Positions 26,601 through 38,600 of a stretch of DNA of 64,000 bases are shown piece by piece (within the stretch, counting starts at the first letter, position 1; each line of letters begins with the position of its first letter). The translations under genes and the position numbers were made by a program. A model generated the notes under the pieces. It was not told the origin of the DNA, did no database searches, and saw only the letters and a list, made by a program, of their open reading frames with translations. The stretch comes from Apostichopus japonicus (lineage: Eukaryota > Echinodermata > Holothuroidea > Aspidochirotida > Stichopodidae). The stretch is from assembly GCF_037975245.1 (NCBI RefSeq), contig NC_092564.1:19664484-19728483 (forward strand). Direction: 5' to 3'.

Positions 26601-29600
26601 ATCCATCCTCCACCCACACTTCCACCATCCATCCTCCACCCACCAATCTTCCATCCATCCTCCACCCACACTTCCACCATCCATCCTCCACCCACCCATC
26701 TTCTATTCATCCTCCACCCACCCTTCCTCCACCCACCCACCCATCTTCAACACACCCTTCCACCCATCCTCCACCCACCCATCTTCCATCCATCCTCCAC
26801 CCACCCTTCCACCCATCCATCCATCCATCCACCACTCAACCATCCATCCTTCAGCCATATCTTTTTTTGCATTTTTACCTTGCTGCTGCCCGGCATCCTC
26901 TTGTAATATTATTCTCATGGTCTCCTGACTTGCATAGTTTAGACTCATAGAGCCCAGGAAGCTGATGATGGGTTCTATACAGTAGCTCCACTGACTGTAG
27001 AGACCAAACTGAAGGCTTGCTGGATGTTGCTGTCTGCTGGACGTGAAGTAACCACCGAGCATCGTAACAGTATCCCGCAGCTATGGATGCAGAGAGCAGA
27101 CAGGGGGGTTCAATCTTTCACCGACATCTCAATATTACTAGACTAAGCCACACTAGTGATCACAGTACCACACCACTAAACCTTTACCTGATAGAAAACA
27201 GGACGTTCATACTGCTCAAACTGTTCAGTACAAGTGCTTGGAAGCCACGACATTAAAGTACAGCTTCTGTCAAAATTTGTCCCACATGGGGAGGATTTTT
27301 AAAGAAAACTAAAGTAACAGGAGAAATAAACATCCATGAGATGGACAAAGCAGACCAGACAAGAGCCTCTGTTTCTGCCAGACATACCTGCTGTAGGGAG
27401 AGAATCTGTCCTTCCTTCACCAGTTTTGTCAGCTGTTCTTCGGACACCTCGACCTTCATATTCAGGATGTCGCAGTTCAGAGTGTGTAAACAGTCTTTCC
27501 ATACATAGGTGTGAAGTTCTTGAACACTAGAACCTGAGAATCAAATCATTAAAAAAATCAATCAAAACAAAAAACATCTATAAAAGCAGCAATTCACAGA
27601 GAAAACCATATCATCCTCATTTTGGTCAAACGGAAGAATCATTGTTTTATTAAACCATATTTAATGACTGATGACACAGGAACATGTTCTAGGCGTTCTG
27701 ATCAAATTTGCAAAAATAGCCAAAGTAGCATTTTCCAGATGTTGACGACCGAAAATTGTCACGGTCTGTACCATGCGTGAACTTAAAGCCAAGAGGTGTG
27801 ATGTCATAGTTGCACACTAAGCGATATATTTTCTGCTTTGCTTTATTCTGCAAGTTTTTTTGGGACCGAGGTAAATTTGAAGACACACATTGCATCAAAT
27901 CATCGGTCAGTGAGCTATTATGACAACAGGACTGCTTGCTTAAAGTTCACTTTTAATACAAAAATTTGTGTCAACTACAAATGCTTGTTATCCCAACAAA
28001 TGTCCAGAATGCTTAGAACAATGTTTCACTTTTTTTCACTCAAAAATTAATTCTCACCAACAACATCCTCTCAATGCATTTTCCAAGACATAACATATTC
28101 ATTTTCTTCACAAGATTTCAATTACAGTTAAAAGCGACTCACCTTCGAGTAGAATACGTAACACAGCATCGAAGTGACTCGGGAACCGATGGAATAGCAT
28201 GGTCTGAAAATGATTCCGATAGATGTCAAAATGCTTGAGGGATTTGACCACTTCATCGTCCTTCCCGCAACCTCTCAGAGCATCTCCGATGTGAGAGATC
28301 ATCTCCAAGCAAGAGCCCTTCTCTGGGTTACTCTCCTCGATCCAAGTTTTAAGGTCAAACTGAACATCCAAAAAAAAGAGAAATGAGTAGATTCTTTAGT
28401 TTTTCGTTGTTGTTGTTTATAGCAAGCCAAGACATAAAGAAGGGAGTAGTGGAATAAAACCAGGGGGGTTGGAGCGGGGGGGGGGGGGTTAGGAGGGAGT
28501 GAAGCCCAGAGACCCAGGCCTTGAGGTGGAGCCTTAAAACAGAACATGCACAAAGCACATTTGCATTCAAAAGTGAGAGATTTTAATATCATCCAGGAGA
28601 TGTGGGAACAGAATCTCATTGCGCTAGTACAGTCATGATAAGAAAATGTCCTATTTCTACAACAAAAATGTCAGTGAGATAATAGAATCTCCACACCGGT
28701 TCCCATTCTGACTCTGTTGTTCTCTCTAAAAATGACCAGCTTTCCATTGTTTAGAAACAGAAGATAGACTGAATGTTTGTCCATGGTAGTGAGCATTACA
28801 TGACCATTGGTGGACTTGACATAATAACAGCAAACATAAAACCCCACTGTTAATGATATACCATACGAGCATCGTTCATCATAAGAATGCTTTTTATAGC
28901 AACTTATCCATTTTACCTTTGAAAGCAACATGAATCCCAAATCTTGTGAGTCGAGTTTGGAAGCAATCATGACTTGTCTGTACATCTCTACAAACTGGCT
29001 AGGACATCTGTTGGGGCAAAAGTTTGGTGACAAGATCCCCGAGAGTTGTGGAGCATCTAATATCATCTGCAAGAGTGGCTGGGCCTGATGTGGGCTGGGT
29101 TTGATGAAATCCTGTGTGAGAGCATAAAATCTCTCGTCATTGTTATGGTCATCCCCAATGTAAATGATCATGGTCACGATCATGGTCATTGTTATGGCCA
29201 TCACCATCGTCATGGTCATCTCGTCAAGATAAGCATCAATGATGAATTCTCCAGAAAATGCTACATTTTGATCAAACTAATTAATAATTATTAATATCTC
29301 TGTCACATTGAAATATGTACATTTTTAGAGCATTCTGTAGCAAAGGTTGTACATGCATGAGGTATCTTGTGGGGAGCAAAGCAATCAGTGTTTTTATTCA
29401 ACTCCTAGAGATTATTGCACAAGCCTGATCTTCAAACACTCCCCTAGCAACAGAAACTTTTCCCAAGTTGGTTTTTAGTAAATATCACTATCTCTATACT
29501 CCTTTAAAAAAAACTTTCCCTGTATGATATATACATATTATGCTGTATGATATATACATATCATGCTTTATGATATATACATATTATGCTGTATTATATA

Positions 29601-32600
29601 TATATATATATATACATATTATGCTGTATTATATATACATATTATGCTGTATTATACATACATATTATGCTCTATGATATATACATATTATGCTGTATTA
29701 TATATACATATTATGCTGTATTATATATACATATTATGCTGTATTATATATACATATTATGCTGTATGATATATACATATTATGCTGTATTATATATACA
29801 TATGCTGTATTATATATACATATTATGCTGTATTATATATACATATATACATATTACGCTGTATTATATATACATATTATGCTGTATTATATATACATAT
29901 TATGCTGTATTATATATACATATTATGCTGTATGATATATACATATTATGCTGTATTATATATACATATGCTGTATTATATATACATATTATGCTGTATT
30001 ATATATACATATATACATATTATGCTGTATTATATATACATATTATGCTGTATTATATATACATATTATGCTGTATTATATATACATATTATGCTGTATT
30101 ATATATACATATTATGCTGTATGATATATACATATTATGCTGTATTATATATACATATGCTGTATTATATATACATATTATGCTGTATTATATATACATA
30201 TATACATATTATGCTGTATTATATATACATATTATGCTGTATTATATATACATATTATGCTGTATTATATATACATATTATGCTGTATTATATATACATA
30301 TTATGCTGTATGATATATACATATTATGCTGTATTATATATACATATTATGCTGTATTATATATACATATTATGCTGTATGATATATACATATTATGCTG
30401 TATTATATATACATATAATGCTGTATTATATATACATATTATGCTGTATTATATATACATATATACATATTATGCTGTATTATTATGTGTATATATAATG
30501 CTATATTATGTATGTATACATATATACATATTTTGCTGTATTTTATATTCTTATTTATATTACCTCTCCAAGAACTTCTATACAAGATGTTAGGAACTGC
30601 CTGGTTGGCGGGTAGTGTTTGGTATCTTCGTTGAATTGGCCGGCCATGTGATAGAACAGCGTCTCTCCTGTCTGACGGAATGCATTGTCGGGATCTGAAG
30701 ACAGCCTGTAGCTCTTAATGAGTTGTCTGTTATCAGAGAAAAGATTAAAAGTTAACTTTCCAAATGTGCAAAAGAAAGCTTTTGGCTAGAATTGGGGGAA
30801 TTTTAAACTAGTCACCTCTGGATAAAGAGTCTTGTAGTCATGGTGACCCCTATAAAGCCACAATCTTTGCTGGAGGGTTTAATACCAGTACGAAGTCACA
30901 GTACCTTGCAATGCTCTAACCAGGAATTACAAATTTTTATTTCATTTGATATAACCCAGAAAGTGGCAGGGAAGGGATTTGTAGAGAAGTCCAATGTTTC
31001 AAAGTAGTTTTGAGTTATTAGAAGGATGCAAGCCCCATCAACTACAACACACAAATAAAACAGGTAAACTAACAAAGTAAACAGTAGGGTAGTGAATGGT
31101 GTCTTTGCTGAACAGGCTAGCCATGAGACTCTCAAACTGTGACAGGAATAAATCGTCAGGATCTGTCAATTGGGGAACATGTCATGTAATGCTTTAAGAT
31201 AGTCAAAAGTATTGACAGTATGAGCAGTATGAATATATCAGATAAAGGTTCAGAACTGTTCATACTGTTCATACTGTCAGTACGGGTGCTTTCAGGCACC
31301 GTGGAATTGTACAGTTTAAGATTGGTTATTAGCATTAGTAAAGTTGTCTCAACTGGCTGGAACCATGAAAGAGCAATCAATAAAGAACACATCTGTTATA
31401 CAAACAAATATATTACTCTGTATAATATGAACATACTAGCTTGTTACTTCTTACAGAAAGGTTTGAAATGATATCTCAACAGATCTGTTACATCAGCAAG
31501 TAGTCATACTAGACACCTAACTGGTTTAAAAATGGCCAACTTTATGAAGCCAGCGACTGCAGATGAGTGCATTGAGCAAACTCAGTCGAGGCATTAGCAT
31601 CGATGACACATCAAATTGTTTCCTTTTTGTTTGTTTTTTGGTAAATCAAGATTATTTCACAATTATGAAAATTTCGAAACACAACAGCGAAACGTTGTCT
31701 TTGAGCATATGGCCAAATGTGAGAAAATCAAAAGCAATTTGACTTGATTCAATTATTGCCAAAAACAAAGTGCTTCTCTTAATGAAAATGAAAAAGAAAA
31801 AAGCAATAACTATAGTTCCTAGGTTTGGTTGGGACTTTGAAATACCATGACCAAAATTCTGCTTGAAGGTACCCCCTTTAATCAGTATGTGTCAACAGCA
31901 TCAAGTACAAAGAAAGAAGAAGATTAACTTTTAACGTATATTTCAAATATTGGAAGCATGTTTATTGAATAGGCTTGCCCGACTGTAACTCTATCATTTC
32001 TCACAGAAATACTTACGTGATGATGTTTTCCATGTGCACAGCGGCCATGCATATTGATGGGGGAGGAGGAGCCAGTGATGCTAGGGTCACCTGTTCATAT
32101 TCAGATCTATTTTCCCTCAGTTGCCTGTTGGTCATATCGCTCACTTTTCTAACCATGTACTAAGTAAAACCAAGAAAGAAAACGGACATTGATAAAAAAT
32201 ATGGAAGCAAATTCTTTTAAGCTTCATGCATATTGATGAGGGGTGTGTATGTGTGGAGGGGGGGGGGGCAGTTTTACCACAGTAAACTGCCATTTTAACA
32301 TGCTCTATTTTCTGCTAGTTACCTGCCATTGGTCACATCACTCATTTTCCTGTCCATTTACAACAACAAAAAGAAGAAAAAAAAGAAATACATACATAAA
32401 TCAAAAATTGACAAAAATCTTAAACCGCTAAAAAGAAGTGTACATTAGTTAGATGGTTTCAGTGTAAGTACTTCTTGTCCATCATCACTGCCCCCTTCCC
32501 TACTCCGCCCCTTCCCTACCCCTTCCCTACTTCTCCCTCCCCCTCCCCAACCAATGAAAATCTGTTATAATCTTGCACCTTACACTAAGCTTTATAAAGC

Positions 32601-35600
32601 TCACTATCTACTAGTAATTAGCCAAAATCTCGAATGGTAATAACAACTTCACCACCAGGCTAGACATAGACATAGCCGTTATGGAAGTACTGCAAGTCAA
32701 GACTATCACTGTTGCTGTCAAGGGGTGTGTTTTTTCCATCTGTCTGTACACCACCGCCTGAGCCAAAAACTACCATTAACGTAATAATGCTGGGAACAAA
32801 CCCTTTCATTAAGCAAAAAATTGTAAGTGCCCAAAGTAAGAAGAGGGGAACAATTAGTTTCTGTTTTCACCTACCCTGACAGTGACCGACGATGGGCCTT
32901 TACAAGTCGCTTTACATGAGAGACGGACTGTTTTCTGAAAAGAAGCAACAAAAAGTTCTCAGGGTACATGATGAGATGAATAACAGTGGCATGGAAATAT
33001 GAAATGTTGGGGCATGAATAAACAGGAATATGCTAATCATAGAAATCTGAACATTAATAATGTACGTCAGCCAACAATGTAACCTTGAGAAATTCTACTT
33101 TCATGAGTCGAAATTATTTCTGTTGTGAATCTAGGACATTCTGCCAATCGCATCTCTGTAATATGTGGGATATTAACCTGTAGCAACGTATTGTTTTATA
33201 TTTCTAGAGAAAGAGATAAAAAGAAAGGCAAACCGGAAATAGAAATGAAAAGGGAGAAGCATAAGGTCAACAAGATTTGCATCACAATAGAATGGGACTT
33301 GATAGATAAATAAGAATGTGAATTCGATCACTACCTGTTCTTCGTCATGGTAGTAGAGGCTTGGTAACAGTTCAGCATAGGTCATATCTAGTGCTACGTG
33401 CATGCTGGATCTTGACGAAACAGAACTAGAGATTGAGAGGGGAAAAAAAATACTGCATTCAAAGATGATCCTATACTCAGCATAATTTCTGAATAGATTA
33501 ATAGAACAATTTGACGTACTGAGAGACACAGACGTTTGTCATCAAAAGCTGTGCATGAGACAGCCACAGTTGTACATGTCTTTTCATTTCCATTATGTAT
33601 GTACTATTAGGCAGCTTCTCGAGTTTGACGGGCAATTTATTCACAATCTACCACCTTTTACTCAAAATAAGATTGCAATTGGTCAAAATTAGACAATTTC
33701 TGAGTTCTTATTTCACAAAATGGATGCTTTATAGTAAGTAATGATTCCTTTTTATCCTCCAGGGTTCCCTCACCCAGACACTCTTGTATATTTGTATTAA
33801 CCATATGCTAAAATGCAAATCGAAAATGTTTTGACATTTTCCAAACTTCACGTTCATTACTTAAATGAAACTCAATAATCTGGCTAATTGACTTGTCCGC
33901 TAAGAGGTGTCTTGTATCAAACAGCATCAAACCATTTATCATGATAAACTAAAAAATCTGCCTTAAGAAATGGTTTTTAAATCACTGATGGTGACAACAG
34001 GTAATGTTTAAACCTCACCTGGCAAACTCCTTCATCGTTCTGAGTTGCGGTTTGAGATAATTCCACAGTCCATCGTGATCTGTGAGTAGATGGAACGGAG
34101 TGTCCGGCACCGGCGCCCTAACCAACGGAATTTCCGGCGCCGACCTAGGTCTGTCGCTCTGGAGCTCAGCGTTGGGAACAATTGCTGAAGGAAAGGAAAG
34201 ATGGAACCAAGATTTAAATCAAGATATGGACCATCCCTTATAGCAGCCACACCTGTTACCTAAACCAAATCAGTATGTAAACACATTATTTAACCGATAT
34301 GGGTCTGCAACAAAACTGAAAATTGTATATATCAATCGAGAGGCGCAAAAGTATGCATGAACGTGATCTACGGATGTGAGGTGACATGAACTTATTCTTT
34401 TCGCTTCCGGTTTTAGAAATAGACCGGTTTCATTATAGGATATTGCTCACCGTTTTGCTCCACTAGAGTGTTGCTTCGCTGGCTCTGATCGTGGTAACTC
34501 GGTTTAACATGACTGAGCCACGCGATGACCTGCGCCGTGATCTCTATGCTGACTCTGTCGTAGTTGACAAATTCGTGCCAAGGTTCCTAGTGGGATGGGA
34601 AAGATATGAAATAACCGTAACCAAATCCAAAGAATCAATATACAGATTTACAGATATAAGAATATCACTTCACTCATAAACCTTTCATTTGGAAATATTG
34701 GGAAGTAAAATAGTCGCATACTGCCATATAACTAATTGCTATCAAACATGGACTTGATCCTGAACCTTCCTTTATGCTATAATGAATCTGTTGCTATGAG
34801 GATCACCAAAGATTACTTAAAGGGGAGACCAAAACCTGAACCTTCCTTATATGCTATAATGAATCTCCTGTTATGAGGATTACCAAATATGCTATAATGA
34901 ATCTGTTGCTATGAGGATCACCAAAGATTACTTAAAGGGGAGACCAAAAACTGAACCTTCCTTATATGCTATAATGAATCTCCTGTTATGAGGTTCACCA
35001 AATATGCTATAATGAATCTGCTGTTATGTGGATCACCAAATATGCTATAATGAATATGCTGTTATGTGGATCACCAAAGAGAACTAATGGGGAGACCAGA
35101 ACCTGAACCTTCCTTATATGCTATAATGAATCTGCTGTTATGAGGATCACCAAATATGCTATAATGAATCTGCTGTTATGAGGATCACCAAATATGCTAT
35201 AATGAATCTGCTGTTATGTGGATCACCAAAAAATACTAAAGGGGAACCAGATCCAGAACCTTCCTATGCTATAATGAATCTGCTGGATTACTCTAGGGGG
35301 GAGACCAGAACCTGATCCTTCCCTCACATGCTAGCCTTTGAACGCTCCTCGAGTGTTCCACACTACGTAGTGCAACAGGATGAAAACAAAGAGTTTTATT
35401 TACCTGCTCTCCGTTGAATAACACCTGAAGCTTCTCTGCCTCATACTGCTCTGGAAGAGATGGCAAGTATAACCCAGGATCATGAAGAAGAGGCTCCTCC
35501 AGCCAGAATGAAAATGTTTGATAGAGCCTTAAACAATGGGGCAAAATTACATAGGGAAAATAAATTAACAAGGGCAATCTTTGAGGTGACAGACACATGA

Positions 35601-38600
35601 AAATTGGTATCAGTAAAACTACAAGAAATTTTTAGAAATCAAATTGGAAAGAGCAGTGCAAAGACATCATCTAAATTAATAACATTAAAAAATAAGTAAG
35701 ACTTTTAAGGGTTTTATAGTAACATGCGGTTGATTATCTACGATTCATTTGATCTGCAGAGGCTTTCCTGCTAATAGATGCGCCAGCGCAGCTTGTTAGC
35801 AGATCTTCAAACAATTGGTAAAAATTTAAATTAATTGAAATGATATACTACTCTGTTCGAGAAATAAAAATCATATTAGCAATCATATGAACATGTCCGA
35901 GAATGACAACTTAAAGCATTCATGGACAGAGGACCTACATGTTGGCATTTTCTGAGACAGGTTGATCCAGAGATACTAGCATAATTTCATTAACTAAATG
36001 CATCCCCTTAAATTTGAATTTGTAGGTGACTGAGACATTCCATGTAAGGAAGGGGGAATTGAGGTATCTGAAATACCACCTCTACAGTTGGTAATGAAAT
36101 AATTTAAAATCTGATGTCATCTTATCTTTGTCATAACTTGGAAAGTGTTAATTCTAGGTGAGGCTACCATAATAAACCTGCTGCGAGACATTACTAGATG
36201 ACAATGCTACCCTCAAAGGAGCAATTGGGGCAAGAAACTCCACTTTACCTGATAAGTTTTGTATGGCTGTCCCGTTCCAAGACGGCACTAAGTGCTTTGG
36301 CCTCGTTCGATGTGTTCTGATCCCTTGCTGCCTCTGCTCCTTGGATCGTCGAGGGCCCGTACAACTCCTCCATCACCTCCTCCTCTGAGGGAGCAGATGG
36401 TATCGGGGACACGGAGAGGGTGTCTTGGTCATCCTTGGGGGTGACGGTGGTGAACCCTGCGCTGTGGTGAAAGTCGGCTATTTTACTCAAGTGGCGTTTC
36501 AGCTTCTTCAGAAATGCGGTGTTCGCTATGGATTTAAAGAAACGTGGCCCCAGACTCGTCCTTCTTGTGATGCTAGGGGCAAAAGTAAACAACGACAAAA
36601 TTAGTGAGCAGGTCTAAGGCTAGGAAAGTCAGTAAAATGCCTTTAAATTTTTTTTGGGGGGGGGGGCAGTTGTTACCCTGCAAACAAACTTGAATAGTGT
36701 TTTAAAGACATTCACAAACTCTGACACTGAACTGCAGTAAAATATCTTAAACTGAAAAGGTTTGCAATTATATAGCATTATATACAAAACAAAACCTAAT
36801 CAAACCAGGATTGAACTGAACTACTAAACAGAACAGAGCAATACTACACTAAAACAGAACTAAACTTGACAGATCTTCATCCAATCCAAACAGACTTAAA
36901 ACATTTAAAATATATTAACCGACTCGGTTCATATGACTGAAAATTACACACGATAAAATGAACCGATCGGAGAGGAAAACCGTCTCCTCTTAATCTTCAC
37001 TGGGTATTAAATAACCCAACAACAGGAAACTTATCAAAGAAAATTGAAAAAGCATTAAAAGTTTGGCTAGAAAATGGTGGTGCAAACCAGTGGTGTGAGG
37101 ATTTTAAAAGTCCTGTAACCTAACAGCTGGCATATCCAGCACTTTGTTGGTTGTGACACCTACCATAATTAATCCTAAGATCACACTGCTTTGAAATCCC
37201 CTTTTAGCAATTAAAAAATCACTTTGCTCTTTTGAGGAGAATTCAAAAAGTGAGTTATTCAAACAAGGTCGAACTTGACAGATTAAATCTGCTGTAAATT
37301 CTCTGACAATTTATTTTTTTTTGGACAATTTTTTTTTTTTTGTGACAATTTTGTTTGTTTTTTTGGCAATTTTTTTTTGTAACTTAACTGAGGATTATGT
37401 GACCTCAGAAGAGAACGTATCGAAAATTTAAAATGAAACGTTTATCGAGGGAAGCAAAAATATAAAAACTTACTCTGAGTTTGAAAAGTATCTCTGTAGG
37501 TAACTGATGAAGAATTTCTGCCAGATAATTGGCATCAACGGATGATTGAGTTCCGTCTCCAGAGCTAGTTGACTCCATCGATAGATTGGTAACATCTGGA
37601 TGGCCAGAGTGAACTCTAGCTTGATTTTATTACAGGCTCTCTGCAAAAATTAAAAAGATAAAAAAGGTAAGAGCAACATGAAAATACTAGTTATAATCTC
37701 ACTTAGGGGATCATGTACTGTATAAGATTGAGTGACAAAAAATGTGCAAGACAAATATAAAGGTTTTGGATCAGCCTTATTTTACCCTTAAAGTAAACCA
37801 GAAATAAGAAACAGACAAAACAAACCAAAATCTGAAAAAGTCACAGCCAAAAAATCCATTTCGTTTATATCAGTAACCTTTAATACTAAACTATAAGGTG
37901 CTATTTTGTTAGGTTGTCATTTGGTTAAGATTATTAAAGGAAAGTAAATAAATCATTCTGATTATTCACCTGTTGAGCGGTGGCCAAAATGTTGTGATAT
38001 AGAACATTTTAGGGTGCATTGGGGGGGGGGGGGTGTCTGGTAAAGGACTGGACAATTATCAACAACAAAAAAGGGGGAGGGGGAGAAAACAATTTTTGGC
38101 TGGAAAAGGATTGGATCCAGTGAACCACACAGTTTACAAAGCCCTGAGACTCTACCAAGTTAGTTATCCAGCTACAAGTTATTGGTAATCTCTTTGTAGT
38201 CTTCTCTCAAACAACACAGTACTGCACTTAATATGTAGTCTTCTCTTATACAAAACAGTAATGCACTTAGTATGTAGTCTTCTCTTATACAACACAGTAA
38301 TGCACTTAATATGTAGTCTTCTCTCAAACAGCACAGTACTGCACTTAATATGTAGTCTTCTCTTATACAACACAGTAATGCACTTAATATGTAGTCTTCT
38401 CTTATACAACACAGTAATGCACTTAATATGTAGTCTTCTCTTATACAACACAGTAATGCACTTAATATGTAGTCTTCTCTTATACAACACAGTAATGCAC
38501 TTAATATGTAGTCTTCTCTCAAACAACACAGTAATGCACTTAATATGTAGTCTTCTCTTATACAACACAGTAATGCACTTAATATGTAGTCTTCTCTTAT

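Noticed and set aside
26266-26950. 220-codon Pro/Ser/His-rich frame and its reverse-strand counterparts
   Set aside because: Composition artefact of the CATCCA tract. Its end overlaps EPG5 exon 32 on the other strand.
29586-30593. 335-codon Tyr/Ile/Cys-rich open frame
   Set aside because: Translation of the 23-bp AT-rich array. It runs antisense into EPG5 exon 28 and has no protein-like composition.
31085-31166. Mutually exclusive alternative exon for EPG5 exon 28
   Set aside because: Lacks the 3' half and a usable donor, and its only acceptor gives the wrong phase, so a relict is more likely.
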